Shown here in pieces: positions 11,879 through 23,544 of a DNA stretch of 64,000 bases (positions are counted from its first letter, which is position 1; each line of letters opens with the position of its first letter). The position numbers and the translations under genes were made by a program. The DNA lies in the NCBI GenBank assembly GCA_015956445.1, contig WIUZ02000020.1, forward strand, positions 1 through 64,000, written 5' to 3'. Source of the stretch: Thelephora terrestris. Its lineage: Eukaryota; Basidiomycota; Agaricomycetes; Thelephorales; Thelephoraceae. Below the pieces are notes generated by a model. That model was given only the letters and a program-made list of their open reading frames with translations. It made no database searches and was not told the DNA's origin.

Positions 11879-12554
11879 TGTCAGGGTTACCAGCCTAAGC
11901 TTGTTCTGATGTCAGAGGATCAGTGTTGGGGATGGAAAGGGGGTTGGAGGAGATGTCTAGGGAGGTGGTATGTAGGGGCAGAGGAAGATGGATGTGGGGA
12001 TAGAGGGGTTTGTTCTCTTGGTTGATACCTGTAACCAATGAGAAGATGTTAGGAGTGTATTGAGGGTTCACACTTCAGGCAATTGATTTGCCCATCAAAT
12101 GAATAGAAGGGTGAGAATAGAGTATGGTTTATACTCTGATATATTGAAACTAATGATAGTGATTACAAAGAAGATTGAGGATGGGAAAAGAAAAAGGTCT
12201 GAGACACCTTTCCTTATATATATTCCCATCCAACGAGTCACATGATACTATTTGATACTATTTGGTCATCTGTCTTTGGCCTTATTTGGTTGGGCAACAA
12301 ATCATGTGATAAGTCACATGATGGGTTTCCACACATAGCCTTGATCATGCTCCGATCACCTGACATATTCCCATCACCTGACATATTCTGATCACCTGAC
12401 ATCTTCTGATCACCTGACATCTTCTGATCATCAGACACTCTCTCATTTCCTGCTGAACCACTTACTGCCCTCAGGCTGCTTTGATGGGTCTTGATGGCAT
12501 GAATCTCATTAACTACCTGGCTGATCTTTTGTTCCCAGAAGTGGATTCGTGACA
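11879..12554 (-). mobile_element. Solo LTR of a TGTCACGAA...CCCTGACA family
   Basis: 676 bp, plus-strand start TGTCAGGGTTACC and end ATTCGTGACA, flanked by a perfect 5-bp duplication CGTTC (11874-11878 and 12555-12559). The same end motifs and 5-bp duplication length are found at 36468-38779, and the two share a TATA-box region (about 12205-12235 against 37250-37280). TG...CA ends with 5-bp duplications are typical of LTRs; the likely orientation is minus. No internal region is attached, so it is a solo LTR fossil. Confidence 0.75.
12350..12435. repeat. 18-bp minisatellite inside the solo LTR
   Basis: Four to five tandem copies of an 18-bp unit close to TCACCTGACATCTTCTGA with a few substitutions. 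Read on the minus strand it gives a repeated GDQKMS hexapeptide, which is a by-product of the 18-bp period. Confidence 0.8.
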
Positions 12555-12559
12555 CGTTC

Positions 12560-13962
12560 AAGAGGTTGAAAGCTTTGCCGAAAAGACCACATCGCTAAGG
12601 GCCCAGTCCATGAAAGGGGGAAAAGGCGAAGACATTTATGGAAGGCCCAAGAACTCGCTGTATTCAACGAAGTCATCATCAAGGTGGAGCCGGCTTCAGC
12701 ACTTTGTCGAGTGCACAGCAATGCAGACACGTGGCCAAGAGGTTTGTTGAAGCCTTTCTGTCTTGGACATTTCCTGTTCCCAATCATGAAGTGACCGAAC
12801 AGCACCGTCCGAGATCGCATCGCGACCATGACGCTCAAGCGACCAACTCAGATAATGCAATGCTCTTCCGAGGCCTGCCTACTTCGTCACGGTGCTATGT
12901 CACTGTGAGTCGGAAACACAGGCAAATGAAAGGGAGAGGAAAATAATGTCCGACCAGATCACAGTTTTTATCCGACCAGCAAGATCGCGGTGTCGTGGCT
13001 GCATTCCTGCAGCTGTTGGATCAACAGATTTCCCCACGTTTTCCATTCCTTGCACTTCCCAACCATCCCAACCATCCCAATGTCCCGACGTTTGCAATGT
13101 CCCGATGTTTGTGACCCCCCCCCCCCCCGATGTTCTCGACCTCCTGATGTTCCCGACTCTTCGCAATGTTCCCCTATTCTTCTCAGTTCCCCTCCTTTCG
13201 TTGCTTATTCATTCTCCATGCTTATTCTCCTGTCCCCTGTGACTTCACCATCGCATCATGGATTCTTAATCATCCTCCCCCTAGCTTTCTCAGAGATCCC
13301 TTAGATATATATATGTCTCCCTTTGTCTTAGCTAGAGAAGAATCCAATCGACTGGAGTTGTTCCCCATTCCCCAGAGTTGCGATGAGTTCTCCCTCTATC
13401 TAATAGGGAGATTTTGTGTCTCCCTATTGTCTCCAGAAGCTTCCCTATTGTCACTATCGTCTCCCTATCGTTGCTATCGTCTCCCTATCGTTGCTCCAGT
13501 TTCCCTATCTTCTGCTTTGTCTCGCTATTGTTCACTCTGGTTCCCTCTTGCCTGCTCTGGCTCCCTACTTGATCCTGACGATTCCCTACGATTCCCGACG
13601 CTTTACTGAGGAGCTTGTTGGCACTGTACAACCACTGGACCCCCTCTCGACCCTTCCCTCTCCTAGCCATCCCAACTCTCCAGCAAATTGAGGGAAAACA
13701 ACGGGCGGAGACCTTGATCGTCCAGCACAGATGCCACCTTTCCATCCAACATCTCTGGTCCCAGTTTCGAAAGGAGCCTTAGGCATGACCCGTGCTCGGG
13801 GTGCAGGAGTGATTTCCGATGACGAACCCCGTCCGCAGGGAGTTCTATCATCAATGCATGTTTCCAAGGTAAAAACGGCCAAGAAAACCTTACTCCTTTG
13901 TTTCCATTCCTCCCGGGGTCTATGCGTCGTCCGCCGATGAAAGGTAGAAGGATGGTAGGCTG
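12560..13962. other. Unassigned region with a pyrimidine-rich tract
   Basis: The first 450 bases have no recognised coding signal. About 13020-13620 is strongly C/T-biased on the plus strand, with repeated TCCCTAT, TCCCGA and GTTCCC words and a C10 run near 13118. It looks like diverged LTR or satellite-like sequence. 13620-13960 is ordinary sequence with no recognised gene. Confidence 0.4.
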
Positions 13963-14261
13963 TGTTACCTGCTAACAATTGATGCAAGATGATGTAATCA
14001 TGCTCCCATGGTTACGACGTCATTATGTTCATGTTGAATCACAGTACAGTATATAAACAGTATTCGACCTCGATTACAGTAGGATACCTACCTCTCTCTC
14101 TCTCTCTCTCTCGCAAGACAAACCGTTGTCCCTTCCGTCGCCGTTCTGAGTGTTGCCGCCTCACGGTGTCGGGTTTGTGGGGAGTGTAGTGTTATTTTCT
14201 ATACAGAAGATAACTAACACCCTTTGATTTGCTTAGAGACTAGAGTATAGAAACCAAGCAG
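13963..14261 (+). mobile_element. Probable solo LTR, Copia-like, 299 bp
   Basis: Starts TGTTACCTGC and ends AACCAAGCA, with a 5-bp duplication GGCTG on both sides (13958-13962 and 14262-14266). Inside are a TATA box (GTATATAAACAG, about 14048) and a CT-dinucleotide run (about 14092-14113), the same order as in the Copia LTR at 16689-17041. Family assignment is by layout only. Confidence 0.55.
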
Positions 14262-16688
14262 GCTGGTTGATTAGTCAATGAACTCAACTAACAACTCCAC
14301 AGGGTAGAGCGGGGTTCCTCTTTCCGGCTCTTGGTCCTGATGAGTTCGCTGGGGATCTACTAGTAGTGTGTCCCTCAGTAATTATTCCAGGGAATCAGTA
14401 ATGTTATCACTCAGGGGTTCTGTACACTCTGATTAGACACCTAACTTCACCGTGGGAATCTGTGTTCTGATAGGAATGGAGTTCCTGACTCAAGGATGGA
14501 CCTTGAGGCTATGCTTGAGGCTGTGTAATAGTCCTGTGCTTAGGCTGTACCTAAAGCTGTGTTGAGGCTGTGTCGTGAAGCTAAACCAAATAAGGAAGGT
14601 GTACGCTTACACCTGAGGCTGTGCTTGATATGTCGTAAAAGTGACAAGATATGTCGTAGAGCTTATAGAGGTATGTCAGATATCTTAAACTTGCTACAGA
14701 TGACGCCTAGTACGTCAAACAAATATAACTTCAAATAAACTTGGGATAAAACGATATGTTGTAGAATATGTCAGAGACCTTTGTGGTACTTGCTAAATCT
14801 GGCTGTTACCTAGACAAACACTCTTCTGAGGTGGAGGGCTATCTGCCTAAAGTATCAGACTTCAGCAATACAGACACCAAAAACTCCAACGTCACAAGTG
14901 TGCTAGGCTTGATCAGTACTTCTGACTTAGTGCTTCTTCACACAGAGGATGAGGCTGAAAGTGGTATGTGATTACTCAAAATCACTCAACCAATCAGTCC
15001 TAAGGGGTAGGGGGTAGATGCAAAGTTGTGGGGGGGGGGAAACTAGCAAAGAGAGCCTCAGTCTAGGTGAAGACTGAGCTGTTGGTGATTCTCCCTGAGC
15101 AGTGGGTGAACTGATTGTCCCTTAGAAGTGTGGTTGAGGTCTATATACTAATTTACAGGAGAATGTCCCAGAACATTCCAACATATTCCACATTATTCCA
15201 TAACATTCCCTCATGTTCCATGGCATTCCGTTGACATGCCTCCATTCTCTGGAGTACTCGTCGGCAACGTTCCCCACGTCCCTTTCCCTCGGGATGCTTC
15301 GCGACATTTCGCGACATTTCTATACTCTCTATACCTCCCTACCCCTCCCTATGCATCCCTATACTTCCCTACATACCCGTATATCTCCCTTCACCTCACT
15401 ACTCCCTTCCCTATACTAACCTACTTGTCCCGATGCTTCGCGACTTTCCCAATGTTTTGGGGTCCTCTCTATCTCTCGTTACCCCCCCCCCCGACCTCCC
15501 TATATCCCTCCCAACACTACACCATTCGCGACCCCTCCCTATATCTTCTCCCAACTTCCCTATACCTTCGCGATATCTCCCTACACCATTCCCCTCGATC
15601 TCTCGATCCCTATGCTCGATCATTCCCTTTTGGTTCATTTCTCAACCACATCTCTTTCCTTGGTCGTTCCCTTCGATCCCTCGCCCTCCCTATGTCGTAG
15701 ACCCGTCATTAGGTCTTTTGACATCATTTGGTTTGTTCCCTCTTGCTTCCTACGTTCTCAGAGCCTCCTAGATTAGTACATAAGCCTCTGTATTCAATAG
15801 ACTCACCAGAGACCAATCCAGGGGACTGATTCCCATGTTTTCCTCTCCCTATCGTTCTCCTCTCGTCGTTGTCGTCTCCCTATAGTCTCCTGCGTCTTCC
15901 CTATCGTTCTCGTCGTCATACCTGCGTCCCTGCGTTCCCCTCGTCGTCTCTAGCGTCCTGTCATCATCCCAAAGATCCTGACCTCCCGAAGTTCTCGTCG
16001 TCGTCCCGAAGTTTTCCCTCATCGTTCCCTTGTCTGTTTCATTGATTCCCTTCTGTTATCTTTAGTTATCTTTAGTTCCCTCTTGATATTTACGTCTCCC
16101 TACACGTCCCGACGTTCCCGACGTTCCCGATGTTTCCCTACATTTCCCTACAGTTCCCTACGTGTCCCTACGGAGCTAGGAGGCATCGTACGACCAAGGA
16201 CCACCTTCATTGACGTTGACAGGGCACCCCATCTTCTCCCCATCGGACCTTAGCCCACATAGCCCCTGTTCACCGTCTTGTTCCTTTGGGTGACAAGTGG
16301 TCACATCTGTGACATTCCATCACCTTCTAGAATGTTCCATTACCTTCTAATACGTTCCAGTGTTCTCCAGTAGGCTCCAAGGAATTCCATGATTTTCCAT
16401 GATTTTCCAGGCTTATCTTATCTCTTATCTTATCTATTTGTCCTTATCTTATCAAATGAATAAACAATCTTTTATCCATAGAATATTCTTGCTTGGGCTG
16501 TAAGTACACTATTAATTGTGCGAAAAATCGTAAATAAATCATGATTGATCCAGGGGTCCGACAACAGCGACTTCCAGATGATCTGGTCGTGCTTGGCTCA
16601 CTCCAAGATCAAAGAGGAATGCATTGTGCCGTGAAGTTATTGGTGAGCAGTGACCTTGAGGCATATGTATATGTCAGGACTACCTGAC
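14262..16688. other. Gene-poor region with degenerate repeats
   Basis: About 2.4 kb without a supported gene. 14490-14640 repeats GAGGCTGTG-like words. 15160-15240 and 16310-16420 repeat ACATTCCA or ATGTTCCATT-like words. 15290-15770 and 15840-16160 are C/T-rich with recurring CTCCCTATA and TCCCGA. The pattern suggests old, diverged LTR sequence. It ends at the Copia target site (CTGAC, 16684-16688). Confidence 0.4.
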
Positions 16689-17041
16689 TGTTGAGCAGGT
16701 AGAGTATATTCTATACTACTACATGGCGTACTCTAATTCTTACCTGAGAGGGGAAGATATAGTAGTGCAAGTGGGAGAGAGAGAGAGAGAAGTGATTGAT
16801 TGATCTATGGACACATGAGGGGTATATATACTATCTACTCTATTAACGTCACATCTATACAGTGTGACTGATGCATGGTCCGTGCGGCGGCTTAAGGCAC
16901 GCGCGCGTCATACCGATCGATCGGGTCACTGATGTGACTCCGTCCCTTCGGGTCGCTTATTCAGCGCTCTCCGGCATCGGTTCTCGCACGAAGCGGTGGA
17001 GCCGGTTGACCCGTTGCCGGGCACAGACCTTCAGTTCAACA
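16689..17041 (-). repeat. 3' LTR of the Copia element
   Basis: 353 bp with inverted ends TGTTGA/TCAACA. It holds a TATATATA box (about 16826) and a GA-dinucleotide run (about 16772-16791). The adjoining CTCCCCCTTAC (17042-17052) is the polypurine tract of the minus strand. Confidence 0.92.
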
Positions 17042-17117
17042 CTCCCCCTTACTAAGTACAGCTCCCTGTATAACTTCATTGGTGGGAACTGGACTGTAGT
17101 AAGTTGGAGGTATGTGC

Positions 17118-18561
17118 TCAGAAGAATTCAAGGCCTAAGGCATCTCTAAATTTTCTGAGTTTGACGACTCCAAGGTTCTTCGTCAGGAGATCCGCGGGAT
17201 TGTCATCTCCGGGAATGAAATACACTACCACGCGTCCATCATTGATGACCTCGCAAATGTAATGATAGCGGATGTCGATGTGTTTCGACCTCTTTTCAGT
17301 AACCGGGTTTGAGGCGATAAAGATCGAGCCTTGGTTATCTCCGCAGATTGGGATGGCTTTAAGGTCATAGCCGAGCTCCCCCAGAAGGGTATGCATCCAG
17401 ACTACTTGGCGGCTACAATCGGAGAGCGCCATGTATTCAGCCTCAGTGGACGACAGCGCAATGGTTTTCTGCGCTCTTGAGGTCCATGAGATGAGTCCTT
17501 TTGCCATTCGGACAAAGTATCCACTTTGGGATCGTCTCTGAGTGGGGTCTGAAGCCCAGTCTGAGTCGGTACAGGCTGAGATACCTTCCCGTGAATCTTT
17601 GTCGTAGGTTAATCGATATTTGGAAGTCCCGATTAAATAGCGGCAGATATACAGCGCTTTCTCGACGTGCTCTTTTGATGGGTTTGCAGCATATTGCGCA
17701 AGTTTGGTAACCGCAAAGGCGATATCTGGTCGGGTACCCAGCATGAGGTATAGTAAGGAACCAATTATGGTTTGGAACCTGCTTCGTCTTTCCGGGCATG
17801 CTACTTCTGTCGACGGAGTCGGCACATACCCGGCCGGGAGAGGGGTTGCTGCGACTTTAGCATTTTGCATCCCACATCGCTCAAGGACCGTTTGAAGGTA
17901 GGCGCATTGATCTATGGAGATTTTGCTGCCATGTCGGGTGATCCTCATGCGGAGGAAATCGGTTAGGTCCCCTAAATCCCTGGTTTCCCATATCTTCATA
18001 AACTCCCCCTTGAGCTGCTCTGTAAGCGCTGTGTGGGGTCCGGTAAAGATGGCATCGTCTACGTAGATTAACGCAATTACGAATCTTCTGGTAGATGAAG
18101 ATCCCAGCATCTGAGCTCAAGGATTTGAATCCGAGCTTTTCCATGGACCGTTTCAGGGCTCGCCACCATGCGAGTCCGGCTTGTTTCAGTCCGTAGAGGG
18201 CACGCTTTAAGCGGAGAACATAAGTCTCTTTTCCTGGAGCTACGAATCCCTCTGGTTGTTCCATGTATATTTCCTCGTCGAGTTCGCCGTATAGGTACGC
18301 GTTTTGAACATCAAGTCCTTTGAGGGCCCATCCTCCGAGGGCGGCCATTGCAAATATTAGGTGCACTGTCTCGAATCGGACAACGGGGGAGAACACGGCA
18401 TTGTAGTCCATTCCCTCAACCTGTGAGAAGCCTTTTGCTACTAAGCGGGCTTTCTTGCGACCATCTGGTTTCTGGTCGAATACCCAGCGGTTTTTGATAA
18501 CCTTGCGGCCTTGAGGGCGCTCTACCAGGTCGTATACTTTGCGCCTGCGAAGAGCTTCCAA
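17118..18561 (-). CDS. Copia pol, reverse transcriptase and RNase H region
   Basis: Fossil coding region of the Copia element. Landmarks include KNRWVFDQKPDG, KARLVAKGFSQVEG, the YVDD catalytic box of Copia reverse transcriptase, and an RNase H region with ALSSTEAEYMALSDC and KHIDIRYHYI. It is the downstream half of the polyprotein whose upstream half lies beyond the nested Gypsy, at 32527 onward. Confidence 0.9.
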
Positions 18562-18671
18562 CTCTTCGTTGCAGGCTGTCCTCCATTCCTCGAGCTCTGC
18601 CTGTGGTAGTGTGGCGATGTCTCGGTATTTCCATTCTTTTGGAGTTTTTTCGTTGGCGGTTGGTGAGACGG

Positions 18672-19652
18672 TGAACTGCTACTATCCGGGTGGAGTCGGG
18701 ACACGACCAGAATAGCAGAAGTGGGGGTGAGGGGTCGCCGGTTGTGCAGAGGTTGGGAAGGGGAGAGAAGCTAGACAGAGGAGAGGGAGCCGCGGTAGGT
18801 CGCGACGTTGTCGGGACGAGAAGGGAGAACTCCGTACTAGCAAACTCCTGCTAGACGATGACGATGGGCTAGTAGGCTAGGGGTCTATTGGAACTATGGG
18901 GCTAGTGGAATCGATGTCAGAGCGAGGAGCTGGAGGTTTTCGATGATCAGGTCGTTCAAGCAGAAGGGAGAAGAGGTGTGAAGAGGCCCAGCGGTTTCTT
19001 GTTCGTTCAACTAGCTAGTACAGGGTATTTATAGGTAGGGACAGTGCGATCTACGCGAAAGAGATGAGAAAAGTAGCGAACAAATGGAGAAACGGTGGGA
19101 GAATAAGAACAGGTAGATAGAAAGGGATAAACGAGAGTCCGACGCAGGGTAGGGAGACGAACGGTTCATCGGGAAGCCGGAACGAGGCTGGGACAGGTCT
19201 TACCGAGAGGATGGAGCGATCGTGAGAAACAGAGCCAAAAGGGGAAGTCTACGGGTTCGAGATCAAAAGATCGTAACCGGGCGGGAGAGCGGGAGCAGTC
19301 GAAGATGATTGGCGAGCGAGAAGGAACGAGTCGACACGTGTCTAGACAGAAGGGAACCGGACCGGGGGAGGGGACGCGTCATCGCGACGAGATAAGGGAT
19401 CGGGAGGCATCGGCCGATCAACACGTCATGTGCCGTTCGGGGAGGACGGCCACGGATGCGGAAGCAGTAGGCGATGACGCACGTCGAGGGGATCGCGAGA
19501 ACGGTTTGATGATCGGGACGTCAAGTGGGCGTGACACCCCTGTGACCGATCGAGGGGTCGTCGGCTCGCGTAGTCAGTAGCTAGCGGGGTAGGGAGACAG
19601 GGACTGGGGACTAGCACTAGATTCGAAGGTCGCGCGAATAGACGGCGGGTCA
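18672..19652 (-). repeat. 3' LTR of the nested Gypsy
   Basis: 981 bp, TGAACTGC...GGGTCA on the plus strand. Matches the LTR at 31546-32526 base for base in every stretch compared. A TATTTATAG box lies near 19026. The internal boundary continues directly into the tag described at 19653. Confidence 0.93.
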
Positions 19653-19670
19653 TCTCCTCGAGACTTTAAA
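19653..19670 (+). promoter_or_regulatory. 18-bp tag, first copy, beside the 3' LTR
   Basis: TCTCCTCGAGACTTTAAA lies directly inside the 3' LTR, where the minus-strand polypurine tract is expected (AGGAGA read on that strand), and 150 bases upstream of the first antisense ATG. An identical 18-mer occurs at 21951-21968 upstream of the second antisense gene. It may be a polypurine remnant, a shared promoter element, or both. Confidence 0.6.
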
Positions 19671-19803
19671 ATTCAACCACCCTTGGTTGCGTGAGGTCGC
19701 CATGAGGCAAACGTGAGGCGTCCAAATCGGGAAGGCCGCGCGGAAGCAAAACGACGAGATCGCGGTTTCGCCAACTCATCACTTCTCTTTTCTGACCTCT
19801 GCC

Positions 19804-21737
19804 ATGTCCTCCTCTTCCAAATGGACTCCTCCCGCTGCTGCCAGCGACCCAATTATCCTGGAGGCCTTGGTACAAATTGCGCCGGAGGCTGGGGTGCCGA
19901 CCGAGGAGGAGCACGCCGATTGGAGTCGCCAATCGATCAGGGCCTTGGTCTCAGCTCGTGGGGGTCCTAAAGCGTTCGGCCCAATTTGGTCCACGGTCTT
20001 GCCGATCTGGAGGCTCAACGCGCTGCAGGGTAGGCTGGAGAAGGAGAAGGAGTTGCGAGGCCCGTGGCAGGTCCATGCACAGGCTTGGATGGTGATTAGT
20101 CTCGTCTAAATGTGGCGGGGAGGGTGGGGACTGAATCTTCTGGCTTCTAGGTTCGCCATCGGGACGTGTGCCGTAGCTTCGGGCTCCCGCCACTCCAAGT
20201 AATCGTGGACTGGGCTGACGAGATGGAAATCGCCGGTTGGCTCATCCCAGGCCCAGTCCCTCTTCCCGACGTCGCGGAAGTGACTCCCGCACCGGCCACC
20301 AGTCGTCAGCCGTCGATTCAGTCACTCAGGAGCGCGAACGAGACCTTCAGTCCAGCTGCCGGCCGCCAACCTCCAATTCGGTCACTTGGGGACGAGAACG
20401 CGGCTCCTACGCCGTCCGTTAGTCGTCAACCGTCCACTCGACCTACACCGCAGACGTCTGATCGGGACGAGGACGTGGCCATGGCCGAAACACCGAAGAG
20501 GGGTGTCGGGACGAGTCAAAGCACGACATCGGAGAGGCGGGGTGGGGTGCCATACGTGGATCTCTCTCGGCAACCCCCAGCTCCCAAGAAGGCACGGGAC
20601 CTCGTTATGTCCAACGTTGGGGCGAAGCGCGATCTTCCTGCCTCGCCGAGCAAGGAGGAGTCGATCTCCAAACGTTCGCGGACGACCGGTCGTGCAGGGA
20701 AGGAAAAGGAGGGTCCCGAAGACGTCGTCCCAGCTTTCCCACCTATGGACCTGGCTGGGGAAGTCTATGAGGAGGGTACGCCCCTGAACCTGACTGACTT
20801 CCCGGGTGCGCGCTCGATGGTACGTTTCGAGGTCCTTTTTCTCGTCGCGCTATGGGTTCTGACGCTTTGGTAGGCGTGTGACTGGTGCAGGGGCAAGCCC
20901 AGGATTGGGAAGGCATGCCGTCCAGCTTGGCACCCGGCCTTGCGGTCAACGGACACGCGGGTGTATCTCATCTGCGATACTTGCGTTGTCCAGAAGAAGG
21001 GCTGCAGCTTCAGGGACATGGACTTCGGGATAACGCACTGGCCGATCGTCGAGTGTTCGGAGGAGGGGGACAATCGCCGCCAAAAGGAGGCCAATCGCAA
21101 GGTTAAGGCTTCGACGGACGAGCCCGTTGGTGAGGAGGGGAACGTCTCGAAGCCGAAGAAGGCACCTCGCGTGCGGAAGACTGCTGCCTCTGCAGCTCCG
21201 GATCCCACCTCCTCTATTTCCACACGCTCGAAGACCAAGGCGGCCACGTTAGGGTCCTCGACTGCGGTTCCCACGTTCGCGATGGCTGGTCTGTCCGTTG
21301 GGGGTCCTTCCGGCGTTTCCTCAGGGCTTCACAGCTGGGAGGTCGACCTCCGCGATTTTGAGCAGGAGTGGGGCACATCCCAGGATTCGCCAGTGGCTAT
21401 TGAGCAACTGCGTGCGGCGCTCCGTTCCCAAATTGCCAGGGAACGCCACGAGGTAGATCTCATCGCGGACTTGGTGGCGTCTCGTCGGGATATCGCGAAG
21501 GGAATCCTTGCGAGGATGAACCATGAGATCATAGCTCGCGATGGCCAGCCCGTCTGGGACTCCTCCGACTTTGTGGAAACTTCTGACGATGGGGATGGGG
21601 ATGGTGACGTGTCTGTGGGTGCTGTGGGCGACGGTAATATGTTTTTGGACGGCGAGGATGTGGCGGGAGCTGCGGGAGGGGGATCTCAAGGTGTTGGCGA
21701 ATCTGGAGTGGCAGAAGAGAGGTTGCAGGATGTTTGA
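19804..21737 (+). CDS. Antisense accessory gene 1 of the Gypsy element, Cys-containing protein
   Basis: A plus-strand gene inside the minus-strand Gypsy, between pol and the 3' LTR. Three open segments (about 19804-20091, 20151-20819, 20898-21737) are separated by two short gaps with GT-AG ends and sizes typical of this genome (roughly 59 and 78 bases). The first segment opens MSSSSKWTPPAAASDP and is rich in helices; the middle is Ser/Pro/Arg-rich with basic KKARD and SKRSR stretches; the last starts with a short cysteine cluster (ACRPAW...LICDTC...GCSF) that may bind zinc, followed by a basic KPKKAPRVRK stretch and an acidic tail. I do not recognise the family. A nuclear or nucleic-acid-binding role is a guess from the basic runs and cysteines. 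Confidence 0.68.
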
Positions 21738-22233
21738 GGAACGAGGAGTAGGTCGCGTCGAATCTTTACAACTATCATCATGTACTTCTTAGCTTCTTGG
21801 ACTGTTGGTTTCTTGAATCGACTTGTTTTCTTGGTTTGTCGTGTGGTGAGATCCGTGAAATCAGCTGGGTAGGACATGGAGATGGTCTGTGTCCTCTTCG
21901 GCGGGTTGCGGGAGGGTGATCGGGAAGCAGGCGCGATAGTGGGGACTAGCTCTCCTCGAGACTTTAAACACTGACCGTCCTCGGTCACCATGACGACGTC
22001 CTGCAGGTCTGGGAGGCGTTCCACGACGGGAGGGGCGAGCAGCGCGGAAGGGAAAAGTCGACGGCACCCGAAGTACAGCTTCGCGGTCCGGTCGGGACGA
22101 TCGGGACGGTTCCGGCATCTTCCGAACCACGTGGGACGCAGTACGGTCCGCGAGGAGGGGGGAAAAACGTCGGGGGTGGTGATCGAGTGAGAAAAGAAAA
22201 TTTTTGAAGTCCACCACCACCAGCACGACCGCA
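21738..22233. promoter_or_regulatory. Spacer between the two antisense genes, with second 18-bp tag
   Basis: Holds the second TCTCCTCGAGACTTTAAA (21951-21968), preceded by GGGGACTAGC, a word that also lies near the end of the LTR. The following bases (GACCGTCCTCGGTCACC) resemble those after the first tag. This points to a duplicated promoter or an old LTR-edge remnant. No other gene is seen. Confidence 0.5.
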
Positions 22234-23544
22234 ATGCCTCTCATCGGGGCTCACTATCTCACCGACGGCGACGATCCTGTGTGGATAAACAACCTTGAAG
22301 CTCGCGATCCCCCCACTGATCGTCCAGGGGTCGGCTTCCTCGACATCACTCTTGCAGACATCGTGGAACGCGTTCGGAGCGAGCGTGGGGATCGCGATGC
22401 CTTGGAAAGGGCCACGAGTTCAGATGCTCTCTTCGGATTCGCTATCAGGGCCATTGAGGACGATCGGGGCCGCCCAGGCCGTCTGGGGGAGGACAGGGTT
22501 TGGAGGCGCCTCCTAGAGATGGGTCTCGCTGCTGATGGGATGTCGGGAGACGTTCGTGAGAGCATCGCGACCCGACAGGCGGTTCGTTATACCGCTGTGA
22601 TCGCGAACGAGCTCATGAGGCGTCAGGAGGGACTTGAAAACAGGGTATGTCGCCGGGACTGGTCGCGTCCGAGCATAGTGCTAACTCTTGAATGATAGAT
22701 TGAGGAAGTCCGTCTCCGCAATGAATGGTTGAGGATCCGCGTGGGAATGATGGACCAGGCCATGGACGAAATGGATGGGCACTACACCGCAGAGAGCGAG
22801 GCCGGGAGTCACTACGTGAGTCCTCGCTGTCCCGCGCAGGGTCGTGACGCTGACTGGGGCACAGGTCAGGGGTCTGAACGGCAGGATCACGTGGCTGGAG
22901 CAATCGCTCGCGGACTTCGTCGAGGCGTCTCTCATGCGTCGGGAGTACTATGGGGAAGTTGGGGTCCGTCGCGAGGGAGTCGCCGCTGTCGCGGAGGAGC
23001 CGGTAGCCGTTGGTGAGGTGGAAGATCCCCCTGTGGTTACGGAGGTCCAGGCCCAGGCAACAGGCGAGGACGGGGATATTGTCCTTGCGCACGGGGAGGA
23101 TCGCGAGGAGGCTCCGGTCCCGCTCGAGCGCGCAGAAACCGCAGAAACCGTAGGGGGTGTTGATCATGTGAGTTCATCAACTTGGTCGCGACGTCCACTG
23201 GTTGACCTGGGAAATCGTAGGTACCAACACCAGGTGTGACAGTCGTTGGGGCTAACACCATCGCGCAAGAGGGTCCACCGCCTTCCTATACACGTAACCG
23301 CAACTACGGGCGACTCCCTCCTGCGGAATCAGACGTGGCGGCTCGTGTACGAATGCTGCAGCACGCTGTCGCCTACATGCTCCGTGCTCGTGAGATGTTT
23401 GCGAGATCCACGGGCAGATATGCGGGATATGAAGACGACCTTGACCCCACGGAGGACGCCATGATGAACGTGGTTGGGGAGACCTCGCGACGCATTCGGG
23501 CTGAGTTTGGAGAGGGTCGCGACCGCAGAGGTGACGGGGCATAG
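22234..23544 (+). CDS. Antisense accessory gene 2 of the Gypsy element, coiled-coil-like protein
   Basis: A second plus-strand gene in the pol-to-LTR region. Four open segments (about 22234-22644, 22699-22815, 22865-23167, 23221-23544) are separated by gaps of about 50 bases with GT-AG ends, each keeping the reading phase. It opens MPLIGAHYLTDGDDP. The body is charged and helical, with heptad-like leucines and many Arg/Glu residues (ELMRRQEGLENR, RIRVGMMDQAMDEMDG, RITWLEQSLADFVEASL), so a coiled coil is likely. The tail has an RVRMLQHAVAYMLRAREMF helix. No enzyme motif is seen and the family is unknown to me. It ends about 220 bases before the end of integrase on the other strand, so the two are convergent. 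Confidence 0.65.

Noticed and set aside
12638-12946. Plus-strand frame of 102 codons
   Set aside because: No recognisable family and no splice-consistent continuation; the third frame is equally open for part of it.
13166-13609. Plus-strand frame of 147 codons rich in Ser, Leu and Pro
   Set aside because: Low-complexity pyrimidine tract; open only because stop codons need purines.
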